From IMG/VR virus record IMGVR_UViG_3300015262_000031, positions 1 to 29,423 of that record: 29,423 bases of DNA; one strand, given 5' to 3'. Position 1 is the first letter of the stretch; each line of letters starts with the position of its first letter. A program made the translations under genes and the position numbers. This document shows positions 15,374 through 23,925 of the stretch, piece by piece. Under the pieces are notes generated by a model. That model made no database searches. It saw only the letters and a list, made by a program, of their open reading frames with translations, and had not been told where the DNA came from. Source of the stretch: a virus.

Positions 15374-16405
15374 ATGTCAGAGAAACCAATTCGCCCTGCC
15401 AGACATCTAAGACGCACTGGGTTAAAGCACGCCCCACTTTTGCAGAGCAAGAATTTACTTGAAATTCTTTCCGGGCTGAAAGTCCCAGACGGAGTCTTGA
15501 CTGTTCTTCTGACCTTTTTATCCGCCTTAACTTTAGCCCCATACTTGGGTGGTCGCGCCCTTTGGATCCTAGGCGGAAACCCAGTAGTCATTCCCACTTT
15601 ATCCGAGCAGCTCTTCTGGACGATCATAATTATAACGCCATACATATGGATGCTTGCCCTTGGGCGAATATTTCACGCTTCAAAGTTCAAGATTGCCGTC
15701 AATCTATTTTCAGCCTCAGCTGTTACCGCAGCATTGGTAACCATTCATTCCTTTTACCCCATCATAGGTCTGACCGCGATCGACTCCTCGTACTTAGAAG
15801 AACATGAGGTTTCCGCATGGTACTTAACAGCCGCACACGAAGATGCAAAATATAAATACTTTCGATCAGAACCAATTAATCTTGAACTTGAAAAAGGGTG
15901 TGCCTTACGAATAGAACGCATAGAGCTTTCCGCCAGCGGCTGGGCAAATATCGAAAATTCAACATCAGGGTTTGACATTCAAATATTTGCCAGCACGTCA
16001 GAACTTCTTGCTCCGACATTCAAATCCCATCAAGACCGTAACAACTCAGCAACTATGGAAGCCTCGATGGCTAACACATTGCGCAATGAACCAACCAACG
16101 CAGAGGTAAAAGGTCGATCAACTGTCAGAATAAACAGTACGGACTTAATCAATGAAAATCACATAAATCTAAATATTACATATGATTTCATCGGCCACAC
16201 CACAAAGGTCGAACCGGGGGAATACTCCAAAAAAAAACTTGAACGATCCGATTTAGTAATCCGAAATACGAATGCAAAACTACAACTCGTCGGCTGGACA
16301 CTATATGGTGACGAGGTCGAGCTTACGATTAACGACCCTATAATAAGAGTTACAGGAAAAGAACATTGCTCTCTACCGTCGTGGGTCTTGCGACAAACGA
16401 ACTAA
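15374..16405 (+). CDS. AT-rich multi-TM protein, accessory (moron) gene in the tail module
   Basis: 343 aa on the strand opposite to the late operon. ATG 15374 follows GGAAGGT; the frame is open to 14885, but that part overlaps the lipoprotein gene and is rejected. Three hydrophobic segments are visible: ~residues 37-57 (VLTVLLTFLSALTLAPYLGG), 73-93 (QLFWTIIIITPYIWMLAL) and 102-124 (IAVNLFSASAVTAALVTIHS). About 215 polar residues without membrane segments follow, with a C-terminus at CSLPSWVLRQTN. The base composition is clearly more AT-rich than in the tail genes, a sign of separate origin. The family is not recognised. Exclusion, anti-phage or lysogenic conversion roles are possible. The 321 bp upstream (15053-15373) show no clear promoter. 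Confidence 0.75.
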   Translation: MSEKPIRPARHLRRTGLKHAPLLQSKNLLEILSGLKVPDGVLTVLLTFLSALTLAPYLGGRALWILGGNPVVIPTLSEQLFWTIIIITPYIWMLALGRIFHASKFKIAVNLFSASAVTAALVTIHSFYPIIGLTAIDSSYLEEHEVSAWYLTAAHEDAKYKYFRSEPINLELEKGCALRIERIELSASGWANIENSTSGFDIQIFASTSELLAPTFKSHQDRNNSATMEASMANTLRNEPTNAEVKGRSTVRINSTDLINENHINLNITYDFIGHTTKVEPGEYSKKKLERSDLVIRNTNAKLQLVGWTLYGDEVELTINDPIIRVTGKEHCSLPSWVLRQTN

Positions 16406-16467
16406 CTTACGCCAACCACCTGGATATCGCACATCCATTATGGTAATCCTATGAATTCTTCAGCGGG

Positions 16468-16533
16468 TCAGCCGGTTAACTTGATCAAGCCCGTCAGCAC
16501 CACACCTTCAAGCCATGCTATCGCATTGCTCAT
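16468..16533 (-). CDS. Possible 21-aa peptide behind K
   Basis: A short ORF (MSNAIAWLEGVVLTGLIKLTG) starts 25 nt after the K stop, with a strong GGGAGGA site before its ATG. The peptide is hydrophobic and amphipathic. It may be a real small peptide or the leftover start of a gene displaced by the accessory cassette. The rest of the 16406-16558 gap has nothing visible. Confidence 0.35.
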   Translation of the reverse strand: MSNAIAWLEGVVLTGLIKLTG

Positions 16534-16558
16534 AAGGTCCTCCCACGGCTCTACCGCA

Positions 16559-17323
16559 TCATGTGGTTGATTGTGCATCTTTGTGCCTGAGGATCAGACG
16601 TGTTCGGTCCAGCCAAGGACCGCCGAAGACAATGATCTCGCTCGGGCGTCCATACAGGTGGTGCAAAAGGAATGGCCCGGGGCCGAAGGTGTTTCCCTCT
16701 TCGCCTGGCAGAGCTGGGTCCGAGCCGAGGTAAATCCCGGCGTGGTTCGGATGAGCTGTGCGGCCGACCGCCATAACGATCATGTCGCCGCGCTGCGGCC
16801 GGTCAACTCGCACGAAGCCGGCTGCCTCGTAGTTGGATTCGTACAGGCTTTCAGTCTCAGCACTCTCCCACCACCCCTCTTCTCGCTTGAAGGCCTCAAA
16901 CTCAAGCCCCCACTCGCACTGGTACCAGTCCGCGCAGATCTGCCAGCAGTCCCACGCCCCGTGCACGAACGGCCGGTTTAGCAGCGATGTGCTGCCGCTT
17001 GGGGTGATGGTGCGCAGATCGCCTTCCGGCCAGCTGAGGATGTGCCAAGGCAAGACTGTCGCCTCGCACATGGCCAGGTCGTGCGGTGACGGCCGGCTGG
17101 TTGCGTCAGGGTGAGTGTGGAAGATGCCGATCACCTCACCAACGTCTTCCGCCGCGGCGTAGTCCTCAGGATCGATTCGAAACTCTTCGGTCGGCTCAGT
17201 GGCGATGTTCCGGCATGGGAAGTACTTCTGCTTCCTACCGATCGCCAGCAGCAACCCGCAAGCCTCTTTCGGATACTGGGCTGCCGCGTGCGCTGCCATG
17301 GCGCTCAAAATGTGCTTGCGCAT
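16559..17323 (-). CDS. K: Tail assembly protein K (JAMM + NlpC/P60)
   Basis: 254 aa, two domains. The N-terminal JAMM/MPN domain has Glu20 (PKEACGLLL) and the full metal-binding motif FHTHPDATSRPSPHD (His69, His71, Ser79, Asp82). The C-terminal NlpC/P60 domain has Cys126 (GAWDCWQICADW) and His194 (NHAGIYLG). In lambda-type phages this protein helps to assemble the tail tip, and the P60 domain may cut peptidoglycan peptides. ATG 17323 lies 7 nt after GGAG and 2 nt past the L stop. The longer reading from 17425 overlaps L and is rejected. Confidence 0.92.
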   Translation of the reverse strand: MRKHILSAMAAHAAAQYPKEACGLLLAIGRKQKYFPCRNIATEPTEEFRIDPEDYAAAEDVGEVIGIFHTHPDATSRPSPHDLAMCEATVLPWHILSWPEGDLRTITPSGSTSLLNRPFVHGAWDCWQICADWYQCEWGLEFEAFKREEGWWESAETESLYESNYEAAGFVRVDRPQRGDMIVMAVGRTAHPNHAGIYLGSDPALPGEEGNTFGPGPFLLHHLYGRPSEIIVFGGPWLDRTRLILRHKDAQSTT

Positions 17324-17325
17324 GG

Positions 17326-18078
17326 TCAACTCCGTGCAATCAGGGACACCGCGGGGAATCCGCCGTGAGGAAGTTGGTTGTTCTCGCCGAAACGCAATTT
17401 GCAGGACTTGAGCCCACCCTTGCACTCGTCCTTGCTAGGGTCGTCCGTGGGGTTGTCGTCGTCATCGAACATGGCGCCGCCGGTGTAGCCGCAGTTCGGG
17501 CCGCGGTACCCGCCGGTCATTGCCCAGTGGCAGAAGGTCGTCATCTGCCGGCCCGGCAATCCGTGGTTGTCGATCTCACCAGGTGAGGACAGATCCCATT
17601 GCACTACCTCGCCGTCTTCACTGGTCTTCTGATCGATAAACCAGATTTCCAACGCTTCTTGCGTCGGGTCGGCAGTCGGATTGCCGTCTGGGAAGTTCGC
17701 CGCATCCAAGTACTTGACCATCGTCTCGCGCACGGTCAGCTGAAACTTCAACAGGTCATCGAAAGCCAGGCACAGGGCCGTGATGCGACCGTTCACGTTG
17801 GCAGCCATGAACGTGGGCCGTGTGGCACTGCCATTACTGTCGGCGCCGATGCCTTCGATCTGCACGGGCCAAGCTGCGTATTCGTTGCCCTGCCAAATGA
17901 TCGACTTAGCCGGCAGCTCTTCTGCTGAACCCTCATAAGCCAAAAGCTCATCGGGTGTGTGCGGGATGGCGTGAGCGTGAAAGCGCAGAACGTCCGCGCC
18001 GTACTCCGTGCCATCGATTTCAAACAGCCGCACTTCCCCGCCGGGCTCCAGCTTCTGGATGTCCGTAATCAAAGCCAT
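17326..18078 (-). CDS. L: Minor tail protein L
   Basis: 250 aa, lambda minor tail protein L family. It opens MALITDIQKLEPGGEVRLFE. The middle contains GRITALCLAFDDLLKFQLTV. The C-terminal region has four clustered cysteines (TTFCHW, GPNCGY, KDECKG, LKSCKL), the arrangement that holds an iron-sulphur cluster in lambda gpL. It acts in the tail-tip complex with M, K, I and J, and lies in the lambda order M-L-K. Confidence 0.9.
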   Translation of the reverse strand: MALITDIQKLEPGGEVRLFEIDGTEYGADVLRFHAHAIPHTPDELLAYEGSAEELPAKSIIWQGNEYAAWPVQIEGIGADSNGSATRPTFMAANVNGRITALCLAFDDLLKFQLTVRETMVKYLDAANFPDGNPTADPTQEALEIWFIDQKTSEDGEVVQWDLSSPGEIDNHGLPGRQMTTFCHWAMTGGYRGPNCGYTGGAMFDDDDNPTDDPSKDECKGGLKSCKLRFGENNQLPHGGFPAVSLIARS

Positions 18079-18089
18079 GCGGCGCTACC

Positions 18090-18428
18090 TCAGGGGTGAA
18101 AGGTTTGTTCGAAGGTGGCGGTCAGCGTGTAAATCGAACCGCCTTTGTGTGACGGCTGAAAGCCGGTGCATTTGTAGAGCCCGAGTTCGCCGAGTGGCGG
18201 CGTCCACAGGAAAGCCTTTGCCCCCTTGTGGCGGCGCAGAAACTTGATGATTTCCTTGATGCGCTCAGAGCTGCCCGTGTGGGTGACCGGCCAAGACTGC
18301 TGCTCGTTGTTGATGCCGTCCGAGACAGACTGGCCGTAGCCGTCACCGAAACCTTTGGTGCGAACGCGCTGCTTGATGTCACCCGTCGCACCCTTTTCCG
18401 TTTGCCAGGTGAATCGCTCAATTGCCAT
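18090..18428 (-). CDS. M: Minor tail protein M
   Basis: 112 aa, lambda minor tail protein M family: IERFTW near the start, RVRTKGFGDGYGQSVSDGIN, then FLRRHKGAKAFLWTPPLGE and a C-terminus with TATFEQTFHP. A strong AAGGGGTG site precedes the ATG. It joins the tail tip to the tail tube. It lies between tape measure and L, as in lambda. Confidence 0.9.
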   Translation of the reverse strand: MAIERFTWQTEKGATGDIKQRVRTKGFGDGYGQSVSDGINNEQQSWPVTHTGSSERIKEIIKFLRRHKGAKAFLWTPPLGELGLYKCTGFQPSHKGGSIYTLTATFEQTFHP

Positions 18429-18431
18429 AGA

Positions 18432-21400
18432 TCACCCCTTGATGGCCCTGTTGATTTTCCCGCCCTGCCTCAGGTCCTGGCTCACGAGCTTCTGATAACG
18501 CTGATCGACGAAATCGGCCAAGTCCTTGCCGAACTGCTCGTAAGCAGGATCATCAGTTGTTGAGCTGGTCGATCCGTCGCCAGCCACCATGACCTGCACG
18601 CTGATTGTGGTTCCGCCCCTAGATCCCCCGCCAAGCGCCCGAACACCCAGCGCGCCACCAGCCGTCCTGGTCAGCGGCATGATCGCCTCTGGTCCTGCCT
18701 CACCCATTACGCCAGTTTGCCCGCCGGCTATCCCGAAGGCGGTCGGCTTGGTCACGACGTTGTTGGTGAAGGCGCCACCATTCGCGAATAGCTGCACGCC
18801 GGAGCCCCACGCACCACCGTCCGCCTGTGGAAAGTAGGTGTTGGAATATCCGGCGGCAGTGGATCCTGTTGACGTAGGTGCCGCACCTGCCGCGCTCCCC
18901 GCGAAGTAGCTCGTGGCGGCACCCACCAAACTGCCGAGCAATGCCGAGCTGGCCTGCCGTGTGGCGATGCGTGCCATGTCTGCGAGGATCGACTTGGCAA
19001 AGTCCGCGAACGACAGCTTACCGGTCATGGCGAAATTGACGATCGCGTCTTCCATTGAGCTGAACGCGTTGGTGAACAGGCTTTTCGTCTGCCCGGCCAC
19101 ATCGCGAGCCGACTCCAGATAGTTCTGCCACGCCGACGATGCCCCGGCGCTCCAGTCACCCTGAGCAGCGGTCATTTCCTCGTAGTTGGATTGCACCGTG
19201 TCATGCAGGTCTTGCTGTGTGGCTTTCATCGCGGCCAGCTTCTGGGTGTACTCGTCGAGACTCATGCCGCGCGAGCCATCACCGTATTGGTTGGCCAGTT
19301 CCAGGCGTTGCTGATTGAAGCGATCGTCAATGCCGTTTTGCTGATCCGTCAGCCCGCGCTGCCGATCACCTTGGCCCAGGCCAGAAGCCGCACGCAGGCC
19401 TTGCTGCCGAAGCGTATCGACCTGTTGCTGAAGCGCGCTTGTGTAGGTCTGGACAGCGAGGGTCTGCTTGTTTAAGCGGCCTTGCTCGTTGGTAGCGATG
19501 ATCGACAGCTCGCTTTCGCTGTCCTGCTGCGCCTTGGCCATCGCTGAGCGCGCATCGGCGATCTTCTGATCGATCTGGATGACTTGCGCGGCAGTCGTGC
19601 CCTTTTTGGCCTTGGCCGCTTCGAGCGCGTCGATTTCCAACTGATAGCTTTGAGCAACTTCCTCTGACTGCTGCTTCAGCAGACTGATACGTTGCTCGGT
19701 GTAGCTAGTCTGGGAGATCACGCCTGCACGCTGGGACGCTTCCAATTCCTTGTCGGCGTTTTTGTAGTAGTCCAGGGTCTCAACCAAGGCGTTCTTCGCG
19801 TTGTTGAAGCCGGTTAGATCAGCGCTGCCTGCGGCGGCCTTCGGATCCTTGAACTTGTCATTGATGTTAGCCAGGTTCTTGTCAACGACTGACTGCTCAA
19901 GACGCTTGTCCTTGGGGTCCGCCTTACGGATGTCGTCGAGTTGCCGGCGATATTCCTTTAGCGCATCTGCGCGCTTTTGCTCATTCGTCCAAGAAGACTT
20001 GGTTAGTGTGTCGACCTTGGCCATCGCAACAACGGCGTCTTTTTGGACCTTTGCCTGCTCGCCTTCATACTTTGCGATGTCAGCTTCAGCGGCCTTTTGA
20101 TCCTCCAGCATGTTCAACCGGTCGCGGTAGAATCCGATCATCTCCTGCTTGTTTTGAAATAGACCAACATCGCCGGACTCTGCTCGGGCGAGGTTCCGCT
20201 GAGCTTGTTCGATATCAGAGCCGATGTCGCTACGGCCGATATTTTTCAGGTTGTCAGCTGCTCGCGCGACTGCGTTATATCCCTTTTCCCAGAAACTGAG
20301 GTTTTCAAGGATCCTCGGAGTGCGTTCATTGATAGCGTCGGCGTATTGCTCCGTCGCCAGCTTCACCGCGCCGGCGTGGTCGCCTTGCTGCTCCAGTGCG
20401 GCGATCTGCGAATAAACCGACGCCGTCAGATAGTGGTATTGCTCGTTCAGCGCAGCCGACGCCTTGACCGGGTCGTCGGCCAGTTTGGAGAACTCAGCTA
20501 CCGTCTCGCTGACCGCCTTGCCGGTAGCTTCCTGCATCGACACGGCGGCTTGAGTGATCCCGGCGAAGCTCTCGCCAGCGATCTTCCCGTTGCCAGCCAG
20601 CAGAGCCAGGACCTCTGCAGCCTGCCCGGTGGTGCCGACAGTGGCGCTCACCTGGCGCGCCATATCGCCCAGTTGACCGGCACTCACACCAGCGTAGCTG
20701 CCTGTGAGAATCAGTGACTTGTTGTAACTGTCCTGCTCTTCGCTGCCCTTGTAATAGGCATATGCCAGTGCGCCCACGGCTGCGGTGGCCAGCGCGAGCG
20801 GCGCGAGAATGGCGAGCAATCCCGCCGCACCTGCGCCTGCGCCGGCCCCAAGCTGAGCCACAGCACGAACGCCGCTACCCCAGTCGCCCGAGGACAGTGC
20901 ATTACCGAGCTGCACGACGTTTTCTTGCGCCTGGCGGGAGCCAAGCTTCAACCGGTCGAAACCAGTGGCGGTTTTCTCCAGCGCGGCATAACTGCCGTTC
21001 AGCTTGCCCAGTGCCGAGTTGTACTGGTCCTGACTGATGCGGCCGGCATCAAGGTGCTTACCCAGTTGCTCGACCTGAGTATCCAGTTTGACCATGGCCG
21101 CACGGGCCGGATCAATGGCACCTAGCAGGCTGTTCAGGGCCTTTTGCTCATCCAATGTCGACTTGGCCAGCGCCACTTGCTGTTTATCGAGCTGCGCGGT
21201 GATCTTGGTGAACTCGGCCTCGCCATAAGCGCCGGTCTTGGTGAGTTTCGCCAGGCTTTCGCGTTGTTTGGCCAGTTCCTGCGTGGTGGTCGCGCCTTTC
21301 GACAGCGATTTCTCCAGCGCTTCCATCTCTTTCATCAGGCCGACGGCGGATTGCTCGGCGCGATCGCCAGCCTTGGTCAGCTTGTCGAGATCGGTCGCAG

Positions 21401-21452
21401 CGTTTGCGGCATCAGCCGAATCGACCTTGATGCCGAGTTCTGCAATGTTCAT
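18432..21452 (-). CDS. H: Tape measure protein
   Basis: 1006 aa. Long helical and coiled-coil stretches (residues 1-200, and ~400-780 rich in Gln, Lys and Glu) flank a glycine/alanine hydrophobic segment (residues ~204-234, GAAGLLAILAPLALATAAVG). The C-terminal part (~800-1006) is like the end of the lambda-type tape measure: FTNAFSSMEDAIVNFAMTGK, then glycine-rich sequence and QLFANGGAFTNNVV. It sets tail length; at the usual ~0.15 nm per residue this implies a tail near 150 nm. AAGGTGAG precedes ATG 21452. It follows the G/G-T chaperone genes, as expected. Confidence 0.92.
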   Translation of the reverse strand: MNIAELGIKVDSADAANAATDLDKLTKAGDRAEQSAVGLMKEMEALEKSLSKGATTTQELAKQRESLAKLTKTGAYGEAEFTKITAQLDKQQVALAKSTLDEQKALNSLLGAIDPARAAMVKLDTQVEQLGKHLDAGRISQDQYNSALGKLNGSYAALEKTATGFDRLKLGSRQAQENVVQLGNALSSGDWGSGVRAVAQLGAGAGAGAAGLLAILAPLALATAAVGALAYAYYKGSEEQDSYNKSLILTGSYAGVSAGQLGDMARQVSATVGTTGQAAEVLALLAGNGKIAGESFAGITQAAVSMQEATGKAVSETVAEFSKLADDPVKASAALNEQYHYLTASVYSQIAALEQQGDHAGAVKLATEQYADAINERTPRILENLSFWEKGYNAVARAADNLKNIGRSDIGSDIEQAQRNLARAESGDVGLFQNKQEMIGFYRDRLNMLEDQKAAEADIAKYEGEQAKVQKDAVVAMAKVDTLTKSSWTNEQKRADALKEYRRQLDDIRKADPKDKRLEQSVVDKNLANINDKFKDPKAAAGSADLTGFNNAKNALVETLDYYKNADKELEASQRAGVISQTSYTEQRISLLKQQSEEVAQSYQLEIDALEAAKAKKGTTAAQVIQIDQKIADARSAMAKAQQDSESELSIIATNEQGRLNKQTLAVQTYTSALQQQVDTLRQQGLRAASGLGQGDRQRGLTDQQNGIDDRFNQQRLELANQYGDGSRGMSLDEYTQKLAAMKATQQDLHDTVQSNYEEMTAAQGDWSAGASSAWQNYLESARDVAGQTKSLFTNAFSSMEDAIVNFAMTGKLSFADFAKSILADMARIATRQASSALLGSLVGAATSYFAGSAAGAAPTSTGSTAAGYSNTYFPQADGGAWGSGVQLFANGGAFTNNVVTKPTAFGIAGGQTGVMGEAGPEAIMPLTRTAGGALGVRALGGGSRGGTTISVQVMVAGDGSTSSTTDDPAYEQFGKDLADFVDQRYQKLVSQDLRQGGKINRAIKG

Positions 21453-21479
21453 CGACTCACCTTGAATAAGTGCCCGTTC

Positions 21480-22186
21480 TCACGGGCTGTTGTCGCGAGC
21501 TTCAGCCATCACTGCGATGGCTTCGGATTCCATTACGCGGATGTCCTGAAACACGCCGGGGCGATCCTTCGCCGAAACACCGACGAGCTTCATCACGTTC
21601 GGCAGCACGCCGTAATCGAGGCCTGTCGCGCCGCATGCGCTTGTACGCCACTGAGTCCACATCGAATCCATGACGAGAAAGGACCTCCAGTTATCTGGCC
21701 AGACTCCGTAATCGTCGTCGGGGACGTCCGCCATGGTCATGCCAAAGGCGGCCAGGGCTGCGACAGATGGACCTGGCTCGTACAGAGCGCGTGCGGCGCC
21801 AATCAGTTTCCCAGGCGAGCCTTGCCGAACGCCTCGCTGTAGGCTTTGACGACAGCGTCCGACACGCCGATGCAGCTTTTCACCAGAGCGGTGATCGACT
21901 CGTCGTTGAGCTTTTCTCCGAAGCCCCACGACACGACCAGGTCCTTGATTTGATCGACACCCTGCTCGACCTCAGCCGCGGTGATTTCCGTGAGGGTTGG
22001 TTCGGTTCCTTTGAAACGCTCACCGATCGCTTCCGCTTTTGCCTTCCAGGTATCGAAAAGCTCGGCCAGTGCGGTGCGGTCGCGATACTTGAATGTGAAC
22101 GGCACCATGGCCGGTTTATCGCCGACCTGCGGGATGGCCACATCGACGGTGAAGGTCGGTTTTGGTGCGATTGAGAATTTGGCCAT
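21480..22186 (-). CDS. G-T tail assembly chaperone made by -1 frameshift
   Basis: The reading frame continues past the G stop in the -1 frame. A perfect slippery heptamer G GGA AAC (minus strand, 21812-21806) lies immediately before the G stop TGA. After slippage, 108 codons follow: LIGAARALYEPGPSVAALAA through to MAEARDNSP. This part matches the DUF1799-type 'T' proteins. The fusion is ~235 aa. In lambda the G-T fusion made by a -1 slip at GGGAAAG binds the tape measure and recruits tube subunits. The T part has no start codon of its own in a good place, which supports frameshifting. A stimulatory RNA structure was not identified. Confidence 0.85.
21803..22186 (-). CDS. G: Tail assembly chaperone G
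   Basis: 127 aa, acidic and helical in its second half, from MAKFSIAPKPTFTVDVAIPQ to GKARLGN. It sits between tail tube and tape measure, the invariant place of the siphophage tail chaperone. It coats the tape measure before tube assembly. Most ribosomes should end here, directly after the slippery site. The start lies 3 nt after the tube gene stop, with only a weak ribosome-binding site, so translation may be coupled. Confidence 0.85.
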   Translation of the reverse strand: MAKFSIAPKPTFTVDVAIPQVGDKPAMVPFTFKYRDRTALAELFDTWKAKAEAIGERFKGTEPTLTEITAAEVEQGVDQIKDLVVSWGFGEKLNDESITALVKSCIGVSDAVVKAYSEAFGKARLGN

Positions 22187-22189
22187 CGT

Positions 22190-22843
22190 TTACACCGTTG
22201 CCGCGTAACGGGTTGGGCGCGAAGCCAGCGACAGGGTGATGGTGCGAGTCATGATGTTGTTGCGGGAAAGCGTCGGGGTGGAGGTGATCGACACGTACGC
22301 GTTGTAGTAGATAACAGAGCCATTTGGCAAAGTCAGGCGCAGCACGCGAGGCGCCCGATCATCGTCAGCTGCCTCTACTACCGCCACGTATGGCAGGGCT
22401 GGATCGTCCGCCACGGTGATGGACATGCTGATTGGCGACTTGGTGGTCGGCAATTGGCGGTCATCAGACTCCTCGAGGAAGCCGAAGGTTGTGAATTGCT
22501 GCTCGCCGCCAGAGCTGGTGCTATCGGTGATCTGGCTGATTTGAGACCAGGCGCTTGCCGCTCGAACCGAGCCGACACCTGCGCCTGTCGTGTAAACCAC
22601 GGTGTTGGTGGTGTTGATGCCTTCCAGCTCGAACGTGCCCGCGTCAGATTCGGCGACTCGTGCGACCTTGTCATTCAGGCGAGTCCAGCCAGAGGTAACG
22701 ACGATGACATCGCCATCCGCCATGCCGTGGGCGGCAGCTGTAGCGACTGCCGGGTTGGCGTTGCTGATGGCCGAAACAGGCTTCAGCGCGCTGAACGTTG
22801 CGGCGATTTCGAGAATGGAGCCGTTGGGAAGAATGGCGCTCAT
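22190..22843 (-). CDS. V: Major tail tube protein
   Basis: 217 aa from ATG 22843 (AGAGGAAC upstream); the longer reading to 22873 runs into a terminator hairpin. The protein is beta-rich, MSAILPNGSILEIAATFSAL to TRYAATV, and resembles the lambda V-like tail tube proteins, with SQISQITDSTSSGGEQQFTT and SVIYYNAYVS segments. It polymerises into the tail tube around the tape measure. A terminator and a 72-nt gap separate it from the tail terminator gene; high expression is expected. Confidence 0.85.
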   Translation of the reverse strand: MSAILPNGSILEIAATFSALKPVSAISNANPAVATAAAHGMADGDVIVVTSGWTRLNDKVARVAESDAGTFELEGINTTNTVVYTTGAGVGSVRAASAWSQISQITDSTSSGGEQQFTTFGFLEESDDRQLPTTKSPISMSITVADDPALPYVAVVEAADDDRAPRVLRLTLPNGSVIYYNAYVSITSTPTLSRNNIMTRTITLSLASRPTRYAATV

Positions 22844-22871
22844 TGAGAATGTTCCTCTGTGCAGAAATGAC

Positions 22872-22892
22872 AAAACCCGCTCAATGGCGGGT
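22872..22892 (-). terminator. Terminator upstream of the tail tube gene
   Basis: On the minus strand, ACCCGC-CATTGA-GCGGGT is followed by TTTG. The 18-nt hairpin is identical to the one before the endolysin (7570-7587). A second small hairpin (GCCC-AAC-GGGC) adjoins at ~22902-22912. Confidence 0.55.
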
Positions 22893-22915
22893 TCTGGGTT
22901 TGCCCAACGGGCGAA

Positions 22916-23332
22916 TTAGTTGGTATCGGATCGGTATTGGAACGAAGCCGGTACCGTATAGGTGTTGCCGTCTGGTATGCCTAGGCCGGGCGCAACCGGT
23001 GTCATCACCAGCGCAACCAGCCCGGCGCGGGGAATACGCAGATTGAGCGGGAACAGCGCGGCCAGCTCATCGACAATGCCGCTCGCCTCGGTCCGGTACT
23101 TGCCGGATGGCGTCACGACGCTGACCTGAAACACGCCGGTGTAGACCCGGTGATCGCCGCTCAGCGTGTTGCTGTCCGTGACCGCCGGCAGCGTGAAAGC
23201 CCGCAGGTATGTCTCGGCAGCGCCAGGAGTGTAGGTTTCATTCTCGGCCACGACCTTCAGCGGCTTGGGCCGAGTCTTGGCCCACGCGAGCAGGCGCGAC
23301 TCGAACGCCGCGGCAATGATGTTGTGGCTCAT
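22916..23332 (-). CDS. Tail terminator protein (DUF4128/U-like)
   Basis: 138 aa: an N-terminal helix (NIIAAAFESRLLAWAKTRPK), then FQVSVVTPSG and LFPLNLRIP, as in the DUF4128 / lambda U-like proteins. These cap the growing tail tube and join it to the head. The start overlaps the previous stop (ATGA, 23329-23332). It lies between the gp10-like gene and the tube gene, the standard position. Confidence 0.75.
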   Translation of the reverse strand: MSHNIIAAAFESRLLAWAKTRPKPLKVVAENETYTPGAAETYLRAFTLPAVTDSNTLSGDHRVYTGVFQVSVVTPSGKYRTEASGIVDELAALFPLNLRIPRAGLVALVMTPVAPGLGIPDGNTYTVPASFQYRSDTN

Positions 23333-23925
23333 ACCTGGTTGTTCCTAATGGCTTCCTGCACGATCTGCTGGAAACGGGCCACGGTGATGCGAACCATGCC
23401 GGCGGGCGCCTGTTTCGAATGACCGAACTCGAGCGGAATGGCGTACGGCAGGTTGTTTATGAGGTAAGCGGTCTTGCCCGCGGTGAAGTCGCTGACCGCC
23501 GAGACCAGTGCGCCGATCGTCTCTTGTCCGCTTGGGTCCACTTCTTCAAACGTGACGTTCTCGACGACATCAATTGATAGGTGCCAATTGGCCCGGAACC
23601 GCCCTCCGACGTAGCCTTCTGGCGCAACGATATCCATTCCGTCGTTTAGCTTTCGACCAGGATTGAGCCGGCCCGTCTTCGCCAAGTTGGCCGAGTCGCT
23701 GCGTAGGTTGCTGTTGTGATCGTCCACGGCTTTGTTGTACTGGCGAGCCACGACGTTCTGCGCCCAAATCTCAGGATTCCCCACTGGAGACATGCGTATG
23801 ACGCTGCTGCCGACCTCAATAATGATCTCGCGCAGACTGGCATCGATGGCTTCCGTGGCTTGGGCGGCGAACTCGGCAAGGCTCAGTGCGAAGCTGCCAG
23901 ACTGGCCGGCTCCGGCGCGGCTCAA
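23329..23925 (-). CDS. Minor tail / gp10-like head-tail protein
   Basis: 198 aa. It resembles the HK97 gp10 / lambda Z group: a helical N-terminus, then SSVIRMSPVGNPEIWA and GYVGGRFRANWHLSID, with a C-terminus around YLINNLPYAIPLEFGHSKQA (the YA..LE.G motif of the family). It probably acts in head-tail joining. The start is a TTG that overlaps the preceding stop (TTGA), with AGGTG upstream. Confidence 0.7.
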   Translation of the reverse strand: MSRAGAGQSGSFALSLAEFAAQATEAIDASLREIIIEVGSSVIRMSPVGNPEIWAQNVVARQYNKAVDDHNSNLRSDSANLAKTGRLNPGRKLNDGMDIVAPEGYVGGRFRANWHLSIDVVENVTFEEVDPSGQETIGALVSAVSDFTAGKTAYLINNLPYAIPLEFGHSKQAPAGMVRITVARFQQIVQEAIRNNQV

